Positions 26,051-35,100 of a stretch of DNA of 64,000 nucleotides are shown here, in pieces. Below the pieces are notes generated by a model. The model was not told the origin of the DNA, made no database searches, and worked only from the letters and a program-made list of their open reading frames with translations. The first letter of the stretch is position 1. Each line of letters starts with the position of its first letter. Location of the stretch: NCBI GenBank assembly GCA_947629335.1, contig CANRDI010000003.1, forward strand, positions 62,001-126,000, given 5' to 3'. Source of the stretch: an uncultured Clostridia bacterium (GTDB lineage: Bacteria > Bacillota > Clostridia > Oscillospirales > Ruminococcaceae). The position numbers and the translations under genes are program-made.

Positions 26051-26461
26051 TTGCGTCTGTTTGAGCTTTTGAAAGAAGTCCTCGGCGATGAGGGAATAGC
26101 ATATTCCGAGTATGAAAACACGATACAGTTTATATTTCGCTGCGGCGGTCATAAATGGAACGTTGCGTTTACAGAGGACGACGAGAGCTTTTTGGTGTAT
26201 TACGCGCGCTATCCGTGGATAGTGGAAAATGAAAACAGAGTGCTGAAAACGCTCAATGAGCTGAATGAAAAGCTGAAAGCCGGATGTTTTACGGTCAGCG
26301 GAGGTTATCCGCTGTTCAGATACGGCGCTTATATATTTGATGAATTTACGGCGAAAGACAGCATTTGCGATCTGTTGAGATCATCTCTGGCAAAGACAGA
26401 ATCCGAATGGCTTAGGATATATTCTGCGGTAAATGTCTCGGAGGCGAGAAATGGAGCCTGA
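26051..26461 (+). CDS. YbjN-like small protein, possible chaperone
   Basis: About 136 residues with an alpha/beta pattern like YbjN-domain proteins, which share the fold of type III secretion chaperones: an N-terminal helix, strands around FIFRCGGHKWNVAFTEDD and SFLVYYARYPW, a helix NRVLKTLNELNEKL, then FTVSGGYPLFRYG and a final helix. The start is a TTG; the one at 26051 has GGGGTG eight bases upstream, the one at 26045 is too close to it. It overlaps the AAA+ ATPase gene by 11 bases. A second protein of similar plan lies at 61620. A chaperone role for a substrate or for the ATPase is inference. Confidence 0.6.
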   Translation: MRLFELLKEVLGDEGIAYSEYENTIQFIFRCGGHKWNVAFTEDDESFLVYYARYPWIVENENRVLKTLNELNEKLKAGCFTVSGGYPLFRYGAYIFDEFTAKDSICDLLRSSLAKTESEWLRIYSAVNVSEARNGA

Positions 26462-28622
26462 AAAAATAAGCGGGTATGCACCGTTTGCGGATTTTGACGA
26501 AATGTCCGAATGTTTTTCGGATATTCTCGATACACATATTTACTTTTTGTATAAATATCATTCGTGGATAGGGCCGAACAACCACCTTCAAAGTATGCTC
26601 GGAGTGGCAGTTTCGCGCGAGGAATTTGAGATCAACGTCAGCCGCGCGTCAGATCAGCGCTGTTTTACAAAACTGACGCAAAAAGAGCGTGATGAGCTTT
26701 CAAATATCAGAGATGTTTTTATCGGCAGAGCCTTAGAAACAGTAAAAGCGGGCAGCGCTTTGCCTGTCGTTTTGCTCATATACGCTTTTACTTTTGACGC
26801 ATTTGAGCTTTTTGCAGTAATGACGCTGCTTTGCTGTGAAATAAACAGCAAGTATGAAAAGCTCTTTGCATATCTACAAGATGATATTTCACGGAAAAGA
26901 CCTACCGCTGAAACGATAATAAAGTTGTTCGGAGAACCGGATGATATGATCTCCGAATATTTCGGGTATTTTTCAGAAGATTCCGTTCTTATGCGCTATA
27001 TTTTTACCGCGGACGGTACGGGTCTCGGATCGGCGGTTTTGAGACTGTCTCCGAGGATATTCACATTTCTCACCGAAAACGGAAAGCTTGAAAGCGCTTA
27101 TGAACTCTGGAGATATACGACCGAGCTTCACCCCATGTACACGGATATTGACGTCGCAGACAATATCCGAAAAGCCGTAGCTCTTTCTGTAGAGGGAAAA
27201 ACCTCTCTCGTGTTTATAAGCGGAAAGAGAGGGAGCGGCAGGCGCTTTCAGGTCAAGAACTGTGCAAAGTCCTTTGAGGAAGATGTGCTTTTCGTAAACG
27301 TAAGAGAAATGTGCCTTGAAAATATGGAGAGCGAATTTAATTCTGTCGTGTGTATGCGTGCAATTAAGGGCTGCGCGCTGTGCTTGACGGGATTTGAATA
27401 TCTGTTGAGCGAGGACAGAGAGGATAGCTTGATAGAATTTTCGTCAATGTTAAGGCGCTGTCAGAAATATCTCGGACAAAGGCTGTACATAACGTCCGAA
27501 GAAGAATGGCTCGACGCACGATTAGATGAAAATATCATTAAGATAAACGCTGTGGTTCCCGATACCGACGAGGGTTCTCGCATAACTCTCTGGAAAGAGT
27601 TTATGAGCGGAAAACCGTTTTCCGAGGATATAGATCCCCGCGAAATGGCGGCAAAATTCCGCTTTACCGCCGGACAGATACACGCTGCGGCAGAACGCGC
27701 GGCAGATCTATCGCGCTTGTCAGGGGAGAGTATAATTTCATCTGACCTGCTTCACGAGTGCTGTTATGCACAGGTAGTAGTAAAGCTGAACTCTTTGGCT
27801 TCTCCTATAAACGCGGCTTATGATTGGGACGATCTGGTGCTTCCCGAAAAAGAGACGGAGCTTCTGAAAGAGGCTTGCGCTCAGGTAAAATACCGCCACA
27901 CCGTATACAAAGAGTGGGGTTTCGGAAAGAAAGCGGCTTATGGCAGAGGACTTTCGGTGTTGTTTTCGGGGCCGCCCGGAACAGGAAAGACAATGGCGGC
28001 GCAGGTAATAACAAACTGCCTTCATATGCGTATGTATAAAGTGCAGATCTCGCAGGTCGTGAGCAAATATATAGGCGAAACGGAAAAAAATCTGAGAAGA
28101 ATATTTACCGAGGCGCGCGAAGCAAACTGTATATTGTTCTTTGATGAAATGGATGCTCTTTTCGGAAAGCGTTCGGAGGTAAAGGATTCGCACGACAGAA
28201 ACGCGAATATCGAGACCGCTTATCTGCTCCAGCAGTTAGAGGAATACGACGGCGTGATACTTATGGCGACAAATCTTCTTCAGAACATCGACGAAGCGTT
28301 TATGCGAAGAATAAGTTTTGTGGTTTCATTTCCGTTTCCTGACATTCCCACAAGAAAAAGGCTCTGGACAAAACTTCTTGACGCAGACGCACCGCTCAGC
28401 GACGACATTGACTATGATTTTCTTGCGGAAAATTTTAAGATAGCGGGCGGAAATATCAAAAACTGCGTTATACGCGCCGCATTTCTTGCGGCAGAAGAGG
28501 GTTCTCCCATATCTATGCGCCATCTGATAAAGAGCGTAGTGAACGAACAGCAAAAAAACAACGTTGTCGTTATGCGCGAGGATCTGAAAGAATATGCCGA
28601 TATGGTTTTTGGCGAACGGTAA
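26451..28622 (+). CDS. AAA+ ATPase of the injection system (Afp15-like)
   Basis: 723 residues. The C-terminal AAA+ module has Walker A GPPGTGKT (about 507-514), Walker B ILFFDEMDALFGKRSE (about 561-576), sensor-1 ILMATNLLQNID and an arginine-finger region EAFMRRISFVVSFPFPD. About residue 245 there is a degenerate P-loop (SGKRGSGRR), so the N-terminal half is a second, probably inactive, ATPase-like domain. This two-part build is that of Afp15/Pvc15, needed for particle assembly in extracellular CIS; it is not a ClpV-type sheath disassembler. The start at 26451 follows GGAGG by six bases. It sits just upstream of the sheath gene. Confidence 0.93.
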   Translation: MEPEKISGYAPFADFDEMSECFSDILDTHIYFLYKYHSWIGPNNHLQSMLGVAVSREEFEINVSRASDQRCFTKLTQKERDELSNIRDVFIGRALETVKAGSALPVVLLIYAFTFDAFELFAVMTLLCCEINSKYEKLFAYLQDDISRKRPTAETIIKLFGEPDDMISEYFGYFSEDSVLMRYIFTADGTGLGSAVLRLSPRIFTFLTENGKLESAYELWRYTTELHPMYTDIDVADNIRKAVALSVEGKTSLVFISGKRGSGRRFQVKNCAKSFEEDVLFVNVREMCLENMESEFNSVVCMRAIKGCALCLTGFEYLLSEDREDSLIEFSSMLRRCQKYLGQRLYITSEEEWLDARLDENIIKINAVVPDTDEGSRITLWKEFMSGKPFSEDIDPREMAAKFRFTAGQIHAAAERAADLSRLSGESIISSDLLHECCYAQVVVKLNSLASPINAAYDWDDLVLPEKETELLKEACAQVKYRHTVYKEWGFGKKAAYGRGLSVLFSGPPGTGKTMAAQVITNCLHMRMYKVQISQVVSKYIGETEKNLRRIFTEAREANCILFFDEMDALFGKRSEVKDSHDRNANIETAYLLQQLEEYDGVILMATNLLQNIDEAFMRRISFVVSFPFPDIPTRKRLWTKLLDADAPLSDDIDYDFLAENFKIAGGNIKNCVIRAAFLAAEEGSPISMRHLIKSVVNEQQKNNVVVMREDLKEYADMVFGER

Positions 28623-28700
28623 AGTTGGTAAGATCCGCTGAGGATCTGCTATAATCGGAGAAATTTATGTTCTTCGATAGTCAAATTTTAAGATTTTATG

Positions 28701-28754
28701 AAAGGAGGTCCGATTTTTCCCAAATATCGAGGAAAAATCGGGAAAACTGCTATG
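28701..28754 (+). promoter_or_regulatory. SD, hairpin and start codon of the sheath gene
   Basis: AAAGGAGG (28701-28708) lies 43 bases before the ATG at 28752, too far to work directly. Between them is a perfect 11-bp stem (28710-28720 CCGATTTTTCC with 28731-28741) with a 10-base loop. If folded, it removes 32 bases and leaves about 11 between SD and ATG, a workable spacing. An ATG at 28698 is in frame but has no SD and would add 18 residues not typical of sheath proteins. Confidence 0.6.
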
Positions 28755-30548
28755 CCGGAGTATTTATCCCCAGGTGTGTATGTTGAAGAATACGAGTCGG
28801 GCGCTGTTCCTATGGAAGGCGTCGGTACGAGTACGGCCGGTTTCGTGGGACTTGCTGAAAAAGGTGATGTTATCGGAAAGCCCCAACTTGTTACCAGTTT
28901 CAGCGACTATGTAAGAATTTTCGGAGGCTATCTCTCCGAAACAAAATTTGGCGACAAGCGATTTTTGCCTTACGCTGTTGAGCATTTCTTTATAAACGGC
29001 GGTTCAAGGGCATTTGTTATGCGCGTTTGCCCTGCCGACGCAAAAGCGGCGTCTACAAAGTCGGATTCTATACTCAGCTTTACTGCTAAAAATCCCGGTG
29101 AATGGGGAAATAGGATAAAGGTCACGGTTTCTCCTGTTTCCCGTGTTAAGACACAGGTCTATGAGGTCATTGAAAACAGTGCTGTCGTAAGAAGCGTTGA
29201 CGGATTTAACATAGGTGATGTTGTCGAGTTTGCAGACGGAAAAACTTCCGTTTACAATAAGATAACCGCTATTGAAGAAAAAACTGTTACATTTGAAAAC
29301 CCCGTTCCCTCAAGCATCGTTGATAAAGCTCTTGTTCCGACAAAGTTTATGAAGAGCTGTGAGATAGATGTTTCCGTAAAGTACGGAGACGTGAAAGAGG
29401 ATTATCTTTTTGTTTCTTTGAATACCGAATCGCCCGATTATGTCGTTTCAAGAATGTCAAAGAGCGAGCTTGTCGTTATTACGGTGGGCGAGACAAAGAC
29501 TTCAAATCCTCCCGCAGCAAAGCCTGCTGAAACAAAAGAAGGAAAGGGAAAGGACAAAGAAGCCGCTCCCGCTCCCGTTGCCGCTGCGGCAGCTATCGCA
29601 GCTCCGTTCGACGCAGTAGGAGGAAAGGGCGACGCTATGATAATGCAGCTTTCGGGCGGTTCTGACGGAAGCATTGACAGCATTTCCGCAGCAGAGTATA
29701 TCGGAACTGACGAGGGTCCCGGAAAGCGCTCAGGCATACAGGCATTTATCGAAAATACCGACGTAAGCCTTATGGCTGTACCGGGGATTACTATACCCGA
29801 AGTTCAAATGTCGCTTATTGCTCACTGTGAAAACCTTAAAAGCCGTTTTGCCGTTCTTGATATGCCGAAGGACAGGAAAAAGACCGACGAGCTGGTAGAG
29901 TACAGAGATATGTTCGATTCAAACTATGCGGCGTTCTATCATCCTTGGATACAGATATTTGATCCGCTTTCAAAGAAGAACATAATAGCTCCTCCGTCGG
30001 GTTCTATGCTCGGAATTTATGCGAGAACGGACAATACCGTAGGCGTGCATAAAGCTCCCGCAAACGAGGTTGTAAGAGCTTGTACGGGACTGGCAAGCAC
30101 ATATAATACCGCCGAGCAGGATCTTCTTAATCCTAAGGGCATAAACATAATACGTTCTTTCCCCGGCCGCGGCATAAGAGTATGGGGAGCAAGAACAGCA
30201 ACATCAAATGCCACTTGGAAATACATAAACGTCCGCAGGCTGTTTATCTATCTTGAAGAATCCATCAGAGCAAATACAAACTGGGTAGTATTCGAGCCGA
30301 ATACCGAGGCTCTTTGGGGCAGAGTAAAGAGGACTATAGAAATGTTTCTTGCGAGTACATGGAGAAGCGGCGCTCTTGCGGGTTCATCTCCTTCGGAGGC
30401 GTACTTTGTCGAGATAGGACGCAGCACTATGACGCAGGACGATATTGACAACGGCAGACTGATATGCGTTATCGGCGTCGCTCCCGTAAAGCCCGCTGAG
30501 TTCGTTATCTTCAGGATCGGTCAGTACACCAGCGAAAGCAACGGCTAA
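28752..30548 (+). CDS. Contractile tail sheath protein
   Basis: Forms the contractile sheath around the inner tube (Afp2-4 equivalent; here one gene). 598 residues. The N-terminus MPEYLSPGVYVEEYESG with GVGTSTAGFVGLAEKG is the classical sheath opening. An Ala/Pro/Lys-rich low-complexity insert (about 258-292) likely sits on a surface domain. The C-terminal core domain is well conserved (GIRVWGARTATSN, YINVRRLFIYLEESI, FEPNTEALWGRVKRTI), including the final strand FVIFRIGQYT that links neighbouring subunits. The start is the ATG at 28752, used through a hairpin-spaced SD. The tube gene follows after 24 bases. Confidence 0.96.
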   Translation: MPEYLSPGVYVEEYESGAVPMEGVGTSTAGFVGLAEKGDVIGKPQLVTSFSDYVRIFGGYLSETKFGDKRFLPYAVEHFFINGGSRAFVMRVCPADAKAASTKSDSILSFTAKNPGEWGNRIKVTVSPVSRVKTQVYEVIENSAVVRSVDGFNIGDVVEFADGKTSVYNKITAIEEKTVTFENPVPSSIVDKALVPTKFMKSCEIDVSVKYGDVKEDYLFVSLNTESPDYVVSRMSKSELVVITVGETKTSNPPAAKPAETKEGKGKDKEAAPAPVAAAAAIAAPFDAVGGKGDAMIMQLSGGSDGSIDSISAAEYIGTDEGPGKRSGIQAFIENTDVSLMAVPGITIPEVQMSLIAHCENLKSRFAVLDMPKDRKKTDELVEYRDMFDSNYAAFYHPWIQIFDPLSKKNIIAPPSGSMLGIYARTDNTVGVHKAPANEVVRACTGLASTYNTAEQDLLNPKGINIIRSFPGRGIRVWGARTATSNATWKYINVRRLFIYLEESIRANTNWVVFEPNTEALWGRVKRTIEMFLASTWRSGALAGSSPSEAYFVEIGRSTMTQDDIDNGRLICVIGVAPVKPAEFVIFRIGQYTSESNG

Positions 30549-30572
30549 TCGAAAAGAAAGGAGTAAACCATA

Positions 30573-31061
30573 ATGCCGGAGATAAGATATCCGTTTAAGA
30601 ATTTCAGATACAAGGTCGAGTTTAACGGTACGGAAGCCGCAGGATTCAGCGAGGTTTCCGGTGCAGATATTTCCGTTGACGTAATAGAATACAGAGAGGG
30701 AAATGAGATACGCACTACTCCGAGAAAGCTCGCGGGACTTACAAAGTATGGAAATATAACGCTCAAATGGGGCGTCGTAGGCTCTCTTGAAATGATGCAG
30801 TGGCTTCATACGGTAGCTTCTGACAACACTTCGGGACCTACCGGAATAGAGCGCAGAACTATAACCATAAAGCTTCTTGACGATACGGGAGCGGAGGGTC
30901 CGAGCTGGGAGGTCATAAATGCATGGCCTACGCATTATACAGCTCCCGACCTTAACGGTCTCGGAGGCGAAGTAGCGATAGAGACGCTTGAGATATGCCA
31001 CGAGGGCGTAAACAGGATAGACGGCGGTTCTATGGATTCCGCGCCGCCTTCTGAAAACTGA
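30573..31061 (+). CDS. Inner tube protein 1 (gp19/Hcp-like)
   Basis: 162 residues, T4 gp19-like tail tube family (Afp1/Afp5 equivalent). Recognised by YPFKNFRYKVEFNGTEAAGF, then SEVSGADISVDVIEYREG, then GNITLKWGVVGS and the C-terminal WEVINAWPTHYTAPDLN and VAIETLEICHEG strands. It stacks as hexameric rings inside the sheath. SD AAAGGAG lies nine bases upstream. A strong terminator-like hairpin follows at 31076, so sheath and tube may be made in excess of downstream parts. Confidence 0.95.
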   Translation: MPEIRYPFKNFRYKVEFNGTEAAGFSEVSGADISVDVIEYREGNEIRTTPRKLAGLTKYGNITLKWGVVGSLEMMQWLHTVASDNTSGPTGIERRTITIKLLDDTGAEGPSWEVINAWPTHYTAPDLNGLGGEVAIETLEICHEGVNRIDGGSMDSAPPSEN

Positions 31062-31075
31062 TATTTCAGGTCAAT

Positions 31076-31132
31076 AACACATTATCAGCGCTATCGAAGT
31101 TTATCTTCGATAGCGTGAAATGTGTTTTTTAT
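31076..31132 (+). terminator. Strong hairpin with T-run inside the cluster
   Basis: The core stem is a perfect 11 bp (31089-31099 with 31105-31115, CGCTATCGAAG) and the outer arms AACACATT (31076-31083) pair with AATGTGTT (31119-31126). TTTTTT follows. No promoter is visible between it and the next start at 31153, so downstream expression must depend on read-through. Confidence 0.75.
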
Positions 31133-31152
31133 CAATGAAAAGGAGCATAGAA

Positions 31153-31518
31153 ATGGCTTTTCAGACCGAATTTGAATTTGAGCTTCCCAGAGGATATATC
31201 GACCAGAACGGCGAAGTGCATAAAAAAGGCGTAATGCGTCTGGCGACTGCCGCAGATGAAATAATGCCTCTGAGAGATCAGCGGGTTCAGCAAAATCCGG
31301 GGTATCTTACCATAATTCTGCTTTCAAGAGTTATAACAAAGCTCGGAACTTTGCCTGCGATAAATAACCACGTTATAGAAAACCTGTTTACGATAGACAT
31401 GGCATTTTTGCAGGACCTTTATCAGCGGATAAATATGCAGGATGTTCCCGCATATAAGGTTATCTGTCCGCACTGTCAGAAAGGGTTTGACCTTCCGCTG
31501 GATTTTTTAGGAAAGTAG
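31153..31518 (+). CDS. Tail-assembly-chaperone-like protein, zero-frame product
   Basis: 121 residues. It begins MAFQTEFEFELPRGYIDQNG, continues with a helical middle (LTIILLSRVITKLGTLPAI), and ends with a CPHC motif and DLPLDFLGK. The pattern of a short N-terminal beta segment and a helical core resembles phage tail assembly proteins (T4/Mu-type), and its place right after the tube gene is where phages encode their tail chaperones. SD AAAGGAG lies upstream of the ATG at 31153. The third codon from the end lies in a slippery heptamer (31503-31509); a -1 shift there extends the protein into the frame 31509-31706. Confidence 0.8.
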   Translation: MAFQTEFEFELPRGYIDQNGEVHKKGVMRLATAADEIMPLRDQRVQQNPGYLTIILLSRVITKLGTLPAINNHVIENLFTIDMAFLQDLYQRINMQDVPAYKVICPHCQKGFDLPLDFLGK

Positions 31519-31550
31519 AGCTGTCGCTGTATCCCAAGGATAAGCTCTAC
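31503..31550 (+). promoter_or_regulatory. Candidate -1 programmed ribosomal frameshift signal
   Basis: The zero frame reads GAT TTT TTA GGA AAG TAG, giving the slippery heptamer T TTT TTA at 31503-31509 in the correct phase. Five bases later begins a stem of 8 bp (31515-31522 GTAGAGCT with 31543-31550 AGCTCTAC). Within its loop is a second perfect 5-bp stem (31530-31534 with 31538-31542, TATCC and GGATA) that abuts the first on its 3' side. The zero-frame stop (31516-31518) lies in the 5' arm. Confidence 0.75.
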
Positions 31551-31706
31551 GAAGAAATGTCTTTTCTGGGATATTATCTCCACTGGTCTCACGAAGAACT
31601 TATGACGCTCGAACACAGAGAGCGGCGCAGATGGTGTGAGGAAGTGTCGAGAATAAACAAGAAACTGAGCGGTCAGAAAGAAAAGAAAAATTTGTTTGAA
31701 AAGTGA
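31509..31706 (+). CDS. DUF6760/Afp6-like domain, reachable by -1 frameshift
   Basis: A 65-residue frame that contains LYPKDKLYEEMSFLGYY, LHWSHEELMTLEHRERRRW and CEEVSRIN. This closely follows the small proteins (about 60 aa) encoded in extracellular CIS loci and, as I recall, labelled DUF6760 or Afp6-like. It has no ATG, GTG or TTG before the conserved part: the frame opens after a TGA inside the preceding gene, and the first ATG is in the middle of the conserved segment. It starts exactly where a -1 slip at 31503-31509 would enter, giving a 184-residue fusion (119 plus 65). A CTG start after AGGAAAG is the alternative. Confidence 0.75.
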   Translation, partial: RKVELSLYPKDKLYEEMSFLGYYLHWSHEELMTLEHRERRRWCEEVSRINKKLSGQKEKKNLFEK

Positions 31707-31721
31707 CGGTGGCAAAACGCT

Positions 31722-32147
31722 ATGGGAGAACAGAGCCTGGGCTGCAATTTCAGTGTGATAATTGCGCCTATAGAACTCAAAGGAAATTTTTCCTCGGTTT
31801 CCGGATTAGGCTCGGAAATAGAGTTTGAAGAATACCGCGAGGGCGGAAATTATACCTGTCCCATTTTGCTTCCAAAAGGCGTGAAATATAACAATATCAT
31901 TCTTCAAAGAGGAACAATGTCTTTTGAACCGCTTTCAATATGGTATACTTCCGTGCTTTCGGGTATTCATCAGCGTTATCCTATGATAATAACAATGATG
32001 AACGAAAAGCAGACCCCCATAAAGATATGGACGGTAATGGGCGCTATGCCGATAAAGATAGATTATTCGGAAATGAACGCTATGAGCGGATCGGTATCTA
32101 TTACAAGTATCGAACTTATACATAGCGAGATAATAAATATCATGTAA
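31722..32147 (+). CDS. Inner tube protein 2 (tube initiator-like)
   Basis: 141 residues, a second gp19-like tube protein (Afp5-like), shorter than tube 1. It keeps FSVIIAPIELKGNFSSVSGLG, EIEFEEYREGG, VKYNNIILQRGTMS and a C-terminal SVSITSIELIHSEI strand. In characterised CIS the second tube protein joins the tube to the spike or baseplate. The SD is weak (GGTGG about nine bases upstream) and the start follows the end of the frameshift product by 15 bases, so coupling to that translation is likely. Confidence 0.88.
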   Translation: MGEQSLGCNFSVIIAPIELKGNFSSVSGLGSEIEFEEYREGGNYTCPILLPKGVKYNNIILQRGTMSFEPLSIWYTSVLSGIHQRYPMIITMMNEKQTPIKIWTVMGAMPIKIDYSEMNAMSGSVSITSIELIHSEIINIM

Positions 32148-32176
32148 AAAATCAGAGAATATAAGAGGGTGAAACA

Positions 32177-35100
32177 ATGCTGACTGTAAGCCGTAATCTT
32201 TCCAACATAGTTTCCATGGCGGCAATAAATCCGCTTGAACCTCTTTGCGTCCCTCTCGGTTTTTCAAATGACTTTGCGGACGAGATAATCAACAAAAAAA
32301 GGGTTTATTCGTTGTGGGAAAGGCTGGGATTAGTCTATCTCGAAGACGGCGAAGACGCAAAGCTCCCGACGCAGGAAACCGTTATAGTAAATAATTTCTT
32401 TCAGCAGCTTATTTTCAGAGTGTTTTCAATGACAAGCAAAGACAAAACTGTCTTTGAAAATGTACCCGCGTCTGTAAAAAAAATATTCGACAGCGTTTCC
32501 AAACGCCGCGAAGCAGAAATTCGCCGAATGGATCTTTCCGTTGAGATCGGAGCAAGTTTTTTAAAACAGCTTAATACAGCACTGGGGCTGCTTTCCGAAA
32601 AAACGGAGGGCAGCGCCTTGGTCGTTTCTGAGAAAGATCTTGAAAAACAAATTTCATTGGTTCTCCGTGAGTTGGAAAACACCGAAACAAAGGGCGAAGT
32701 TCTGCCCGTTTACACAAATGAGCTGAAAGCACAGCTTACAACAGTGCTCCGCGAGTTGGAAAATACCGAAGCGGAGGGCGAAGTTTTGCCTGTTTACACA
32801 AATGAACTGAAAGAACAGTTGACAACAGTTCTCCGCGAGTTGGGAAACACCGAAACAAAGGGTGAAGTCCTGCCTGTTTACACAAATGAACTGAAAGAAC
32901 AGTTGACAACAGTTCTCCGCGAGTTGGAAAACACCGAAACAAAGGGTGAAGTCCTGCCTGTTTACACAAATGAACTGAAAGAACAGTTGACAACAGTTCT
33001 CCGCGAGTTGGAAAACACCGAAACAAAGGGTGAAGTTTTGCCCGTTTACACAAATGAACTGAAAGAACAGTTGACAACAGTTCTCCGCGAGTTGGAAAAT
33101 ACCGAAACAAAGGGCGAAGTCCTGCCTGTTTACACAAATGAACTGAAAGAACAGTTGACAACAGTTCTCCGCGAGTTGGAAAAAACTGAAACAAAGGGCG
33201 AAGTCTTGCCCGTTTACACAAATGAGCTGAAAGCACAGCTTACAACAGTTCTCCGCGAGTTGGAAAAAACTGAAACAAAGGGCGAAGTCTTGCCCGTTTA
33301 CACAAATGAGCTGAAAGAACAGTTGACAACAGTTCTCCGCGAGTTGGAAAAAACTGAAACAAAGGGCGAAGTCCTGCCTGTTTACAAAAATGAACTGAAA
33401 GCACAGCTTACAACAGTTCTCCGCGAGTTGGAAAGCACCAAAGCGGATGGCGAAGTTTTGCCTGTTTACACAAATGAACTGAAAGCACAGTTGACAACAG
33501 TTCTCCGCGAGTTGGAAAATAACGAAACAAAGGGCGAAGTTCTGCCTGTTTACACAAATGAACTGGAAGCACAGCTTACAACAGTTCTCCGCGAATTGGA
33601 AAACACCGAAAAAAGAGAGCTTGTCAAAAATGAAAATGTACTAAAGAGCGCTGTTAAAATCAAACTTGGTGAGTTAAAAAACAAGCTGAGTGCAGACGGG
33701 ACAAAAACAGAATTGTCCGAAAAATCTGATATTTTGAGCCCGATATTGCATTTGCTCAAACTGCGGGGCGAATATGTGCCCGAAATTTCGGAGAGCGCTT
33801 CAGGAAAAGCTGTGGAAATAATGCTCCTTGCGAAAAACGCCGAGGATATAGAAAACGGAAAGCTGAATGCGGTTTTAGAGCTTGCCGGCGTTAGACCCGA
33901 CAGTCTGTTGCTGACGGAAAAGTACATAAGAGAAAACAGTTTTGAACAAAGTGCGGCGGGAGCTGTCGTTCCGCAGAAGTTTGTCACGCTTGTTTCAAAT
34001 ATCTATACCGATCTTTATAGAACTCTTTATTCCGAAAATGCGTCGAATACCGTTGCCCAAAGTGAAGCGTTAAGATGGCTGGGCATTGAATTGACTGACA
34101 TTAGCGAAACAATGCCCGAAAAAAATATGCAAGGTATTATCAAAAATGAATTTCGTTCATTTTCTGTACGCGCTCAAGATCATAGCGCCATAGGACGTTA
34201 TGGCAAAGCAATAAGTTCAGAACTGAAAAGGCATATTGCGCTTTACCTTAAACAAAGCAGTTTTTCCTTTAATACCGAGCCGAATGACAAAGCTTTTCCC
34301 GTTAAAGAAACGCTTTCGGACAGCTTTTCCGAAATAAGAAAATTTGTTTCGGAAAATATGGCGGATAACGCTTCGGAAAAAGATATAATGCGTGATTATA
34401 TCGGACTAAATGTTAAAGACATTTCTCAAAATACCTTCCTTAATAAAATTGATATTGAGCAGGATATTACTTCACAAAATGCTGATATTTTCAGACGCAG
34501 CGAAGTAAACGAGTTTAATATCGAAAATAATTTCAGCAGTCAAAGCAGTTCCGCAGAAATTCGGAACGTCGGAATGAATACGGCTGAAAAAATTTCGGGA
34601 GAAGTTCTGCCTGCCGAAAAAAATTATTTAAGTAATGCAGAAATAAACGAGCTTAATATCGAAAATAATTTCAGCAGTCGTAGCAGTTCCGCAGAAATTC
34701 AAAACGTCGGAATGAATACAGCCGAGAACATTTCGGGGGAAGTTCTGCCTGCTGCCAAAAATTATTTAAGTAATGCCGAGACAAACGAGTTTAATATCGA
34801 AAATAATTTCAGCAGTCAAAGCAGTTCCGCAGAAATTGAAAACGTCGGAATGAATACGGCTGAAAACATTTCGGGAGAAGTTCTGCCTGCCGAAGAAAAT
34901 TATTTAAGTAATGCTGAGATAAACGAGCTTAATATCGAAAATAATTTCAGCAGTAAAAACAGTTCCGCAGAAATTCAAAACGTCGGAATGAATACGGCTG
35001 AAAACATTTCGGGAGAAGTTCTGCCTGCCGAAGAAAATTATTTAAGTAATGCAGAGATAAACGAGCTTAATATCGAAAATAATTTCAGCAGTCAAAGCAG

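Noticed and set aside
28698..28751. Sheath gene starting at the ATG at 28698
   Set aside because: No SD precedes it, the strong SD lies after it, and the extra 18 residues are not found at sheath N-termini, where the family sequence begins MPEYLSPGVYVEE.
32736..33236. 166-aa minus-strand frame
   Set aside because: It is the antisense shadow of the 84-bp coding repeats and repeats with the same period; no SD or promoter.
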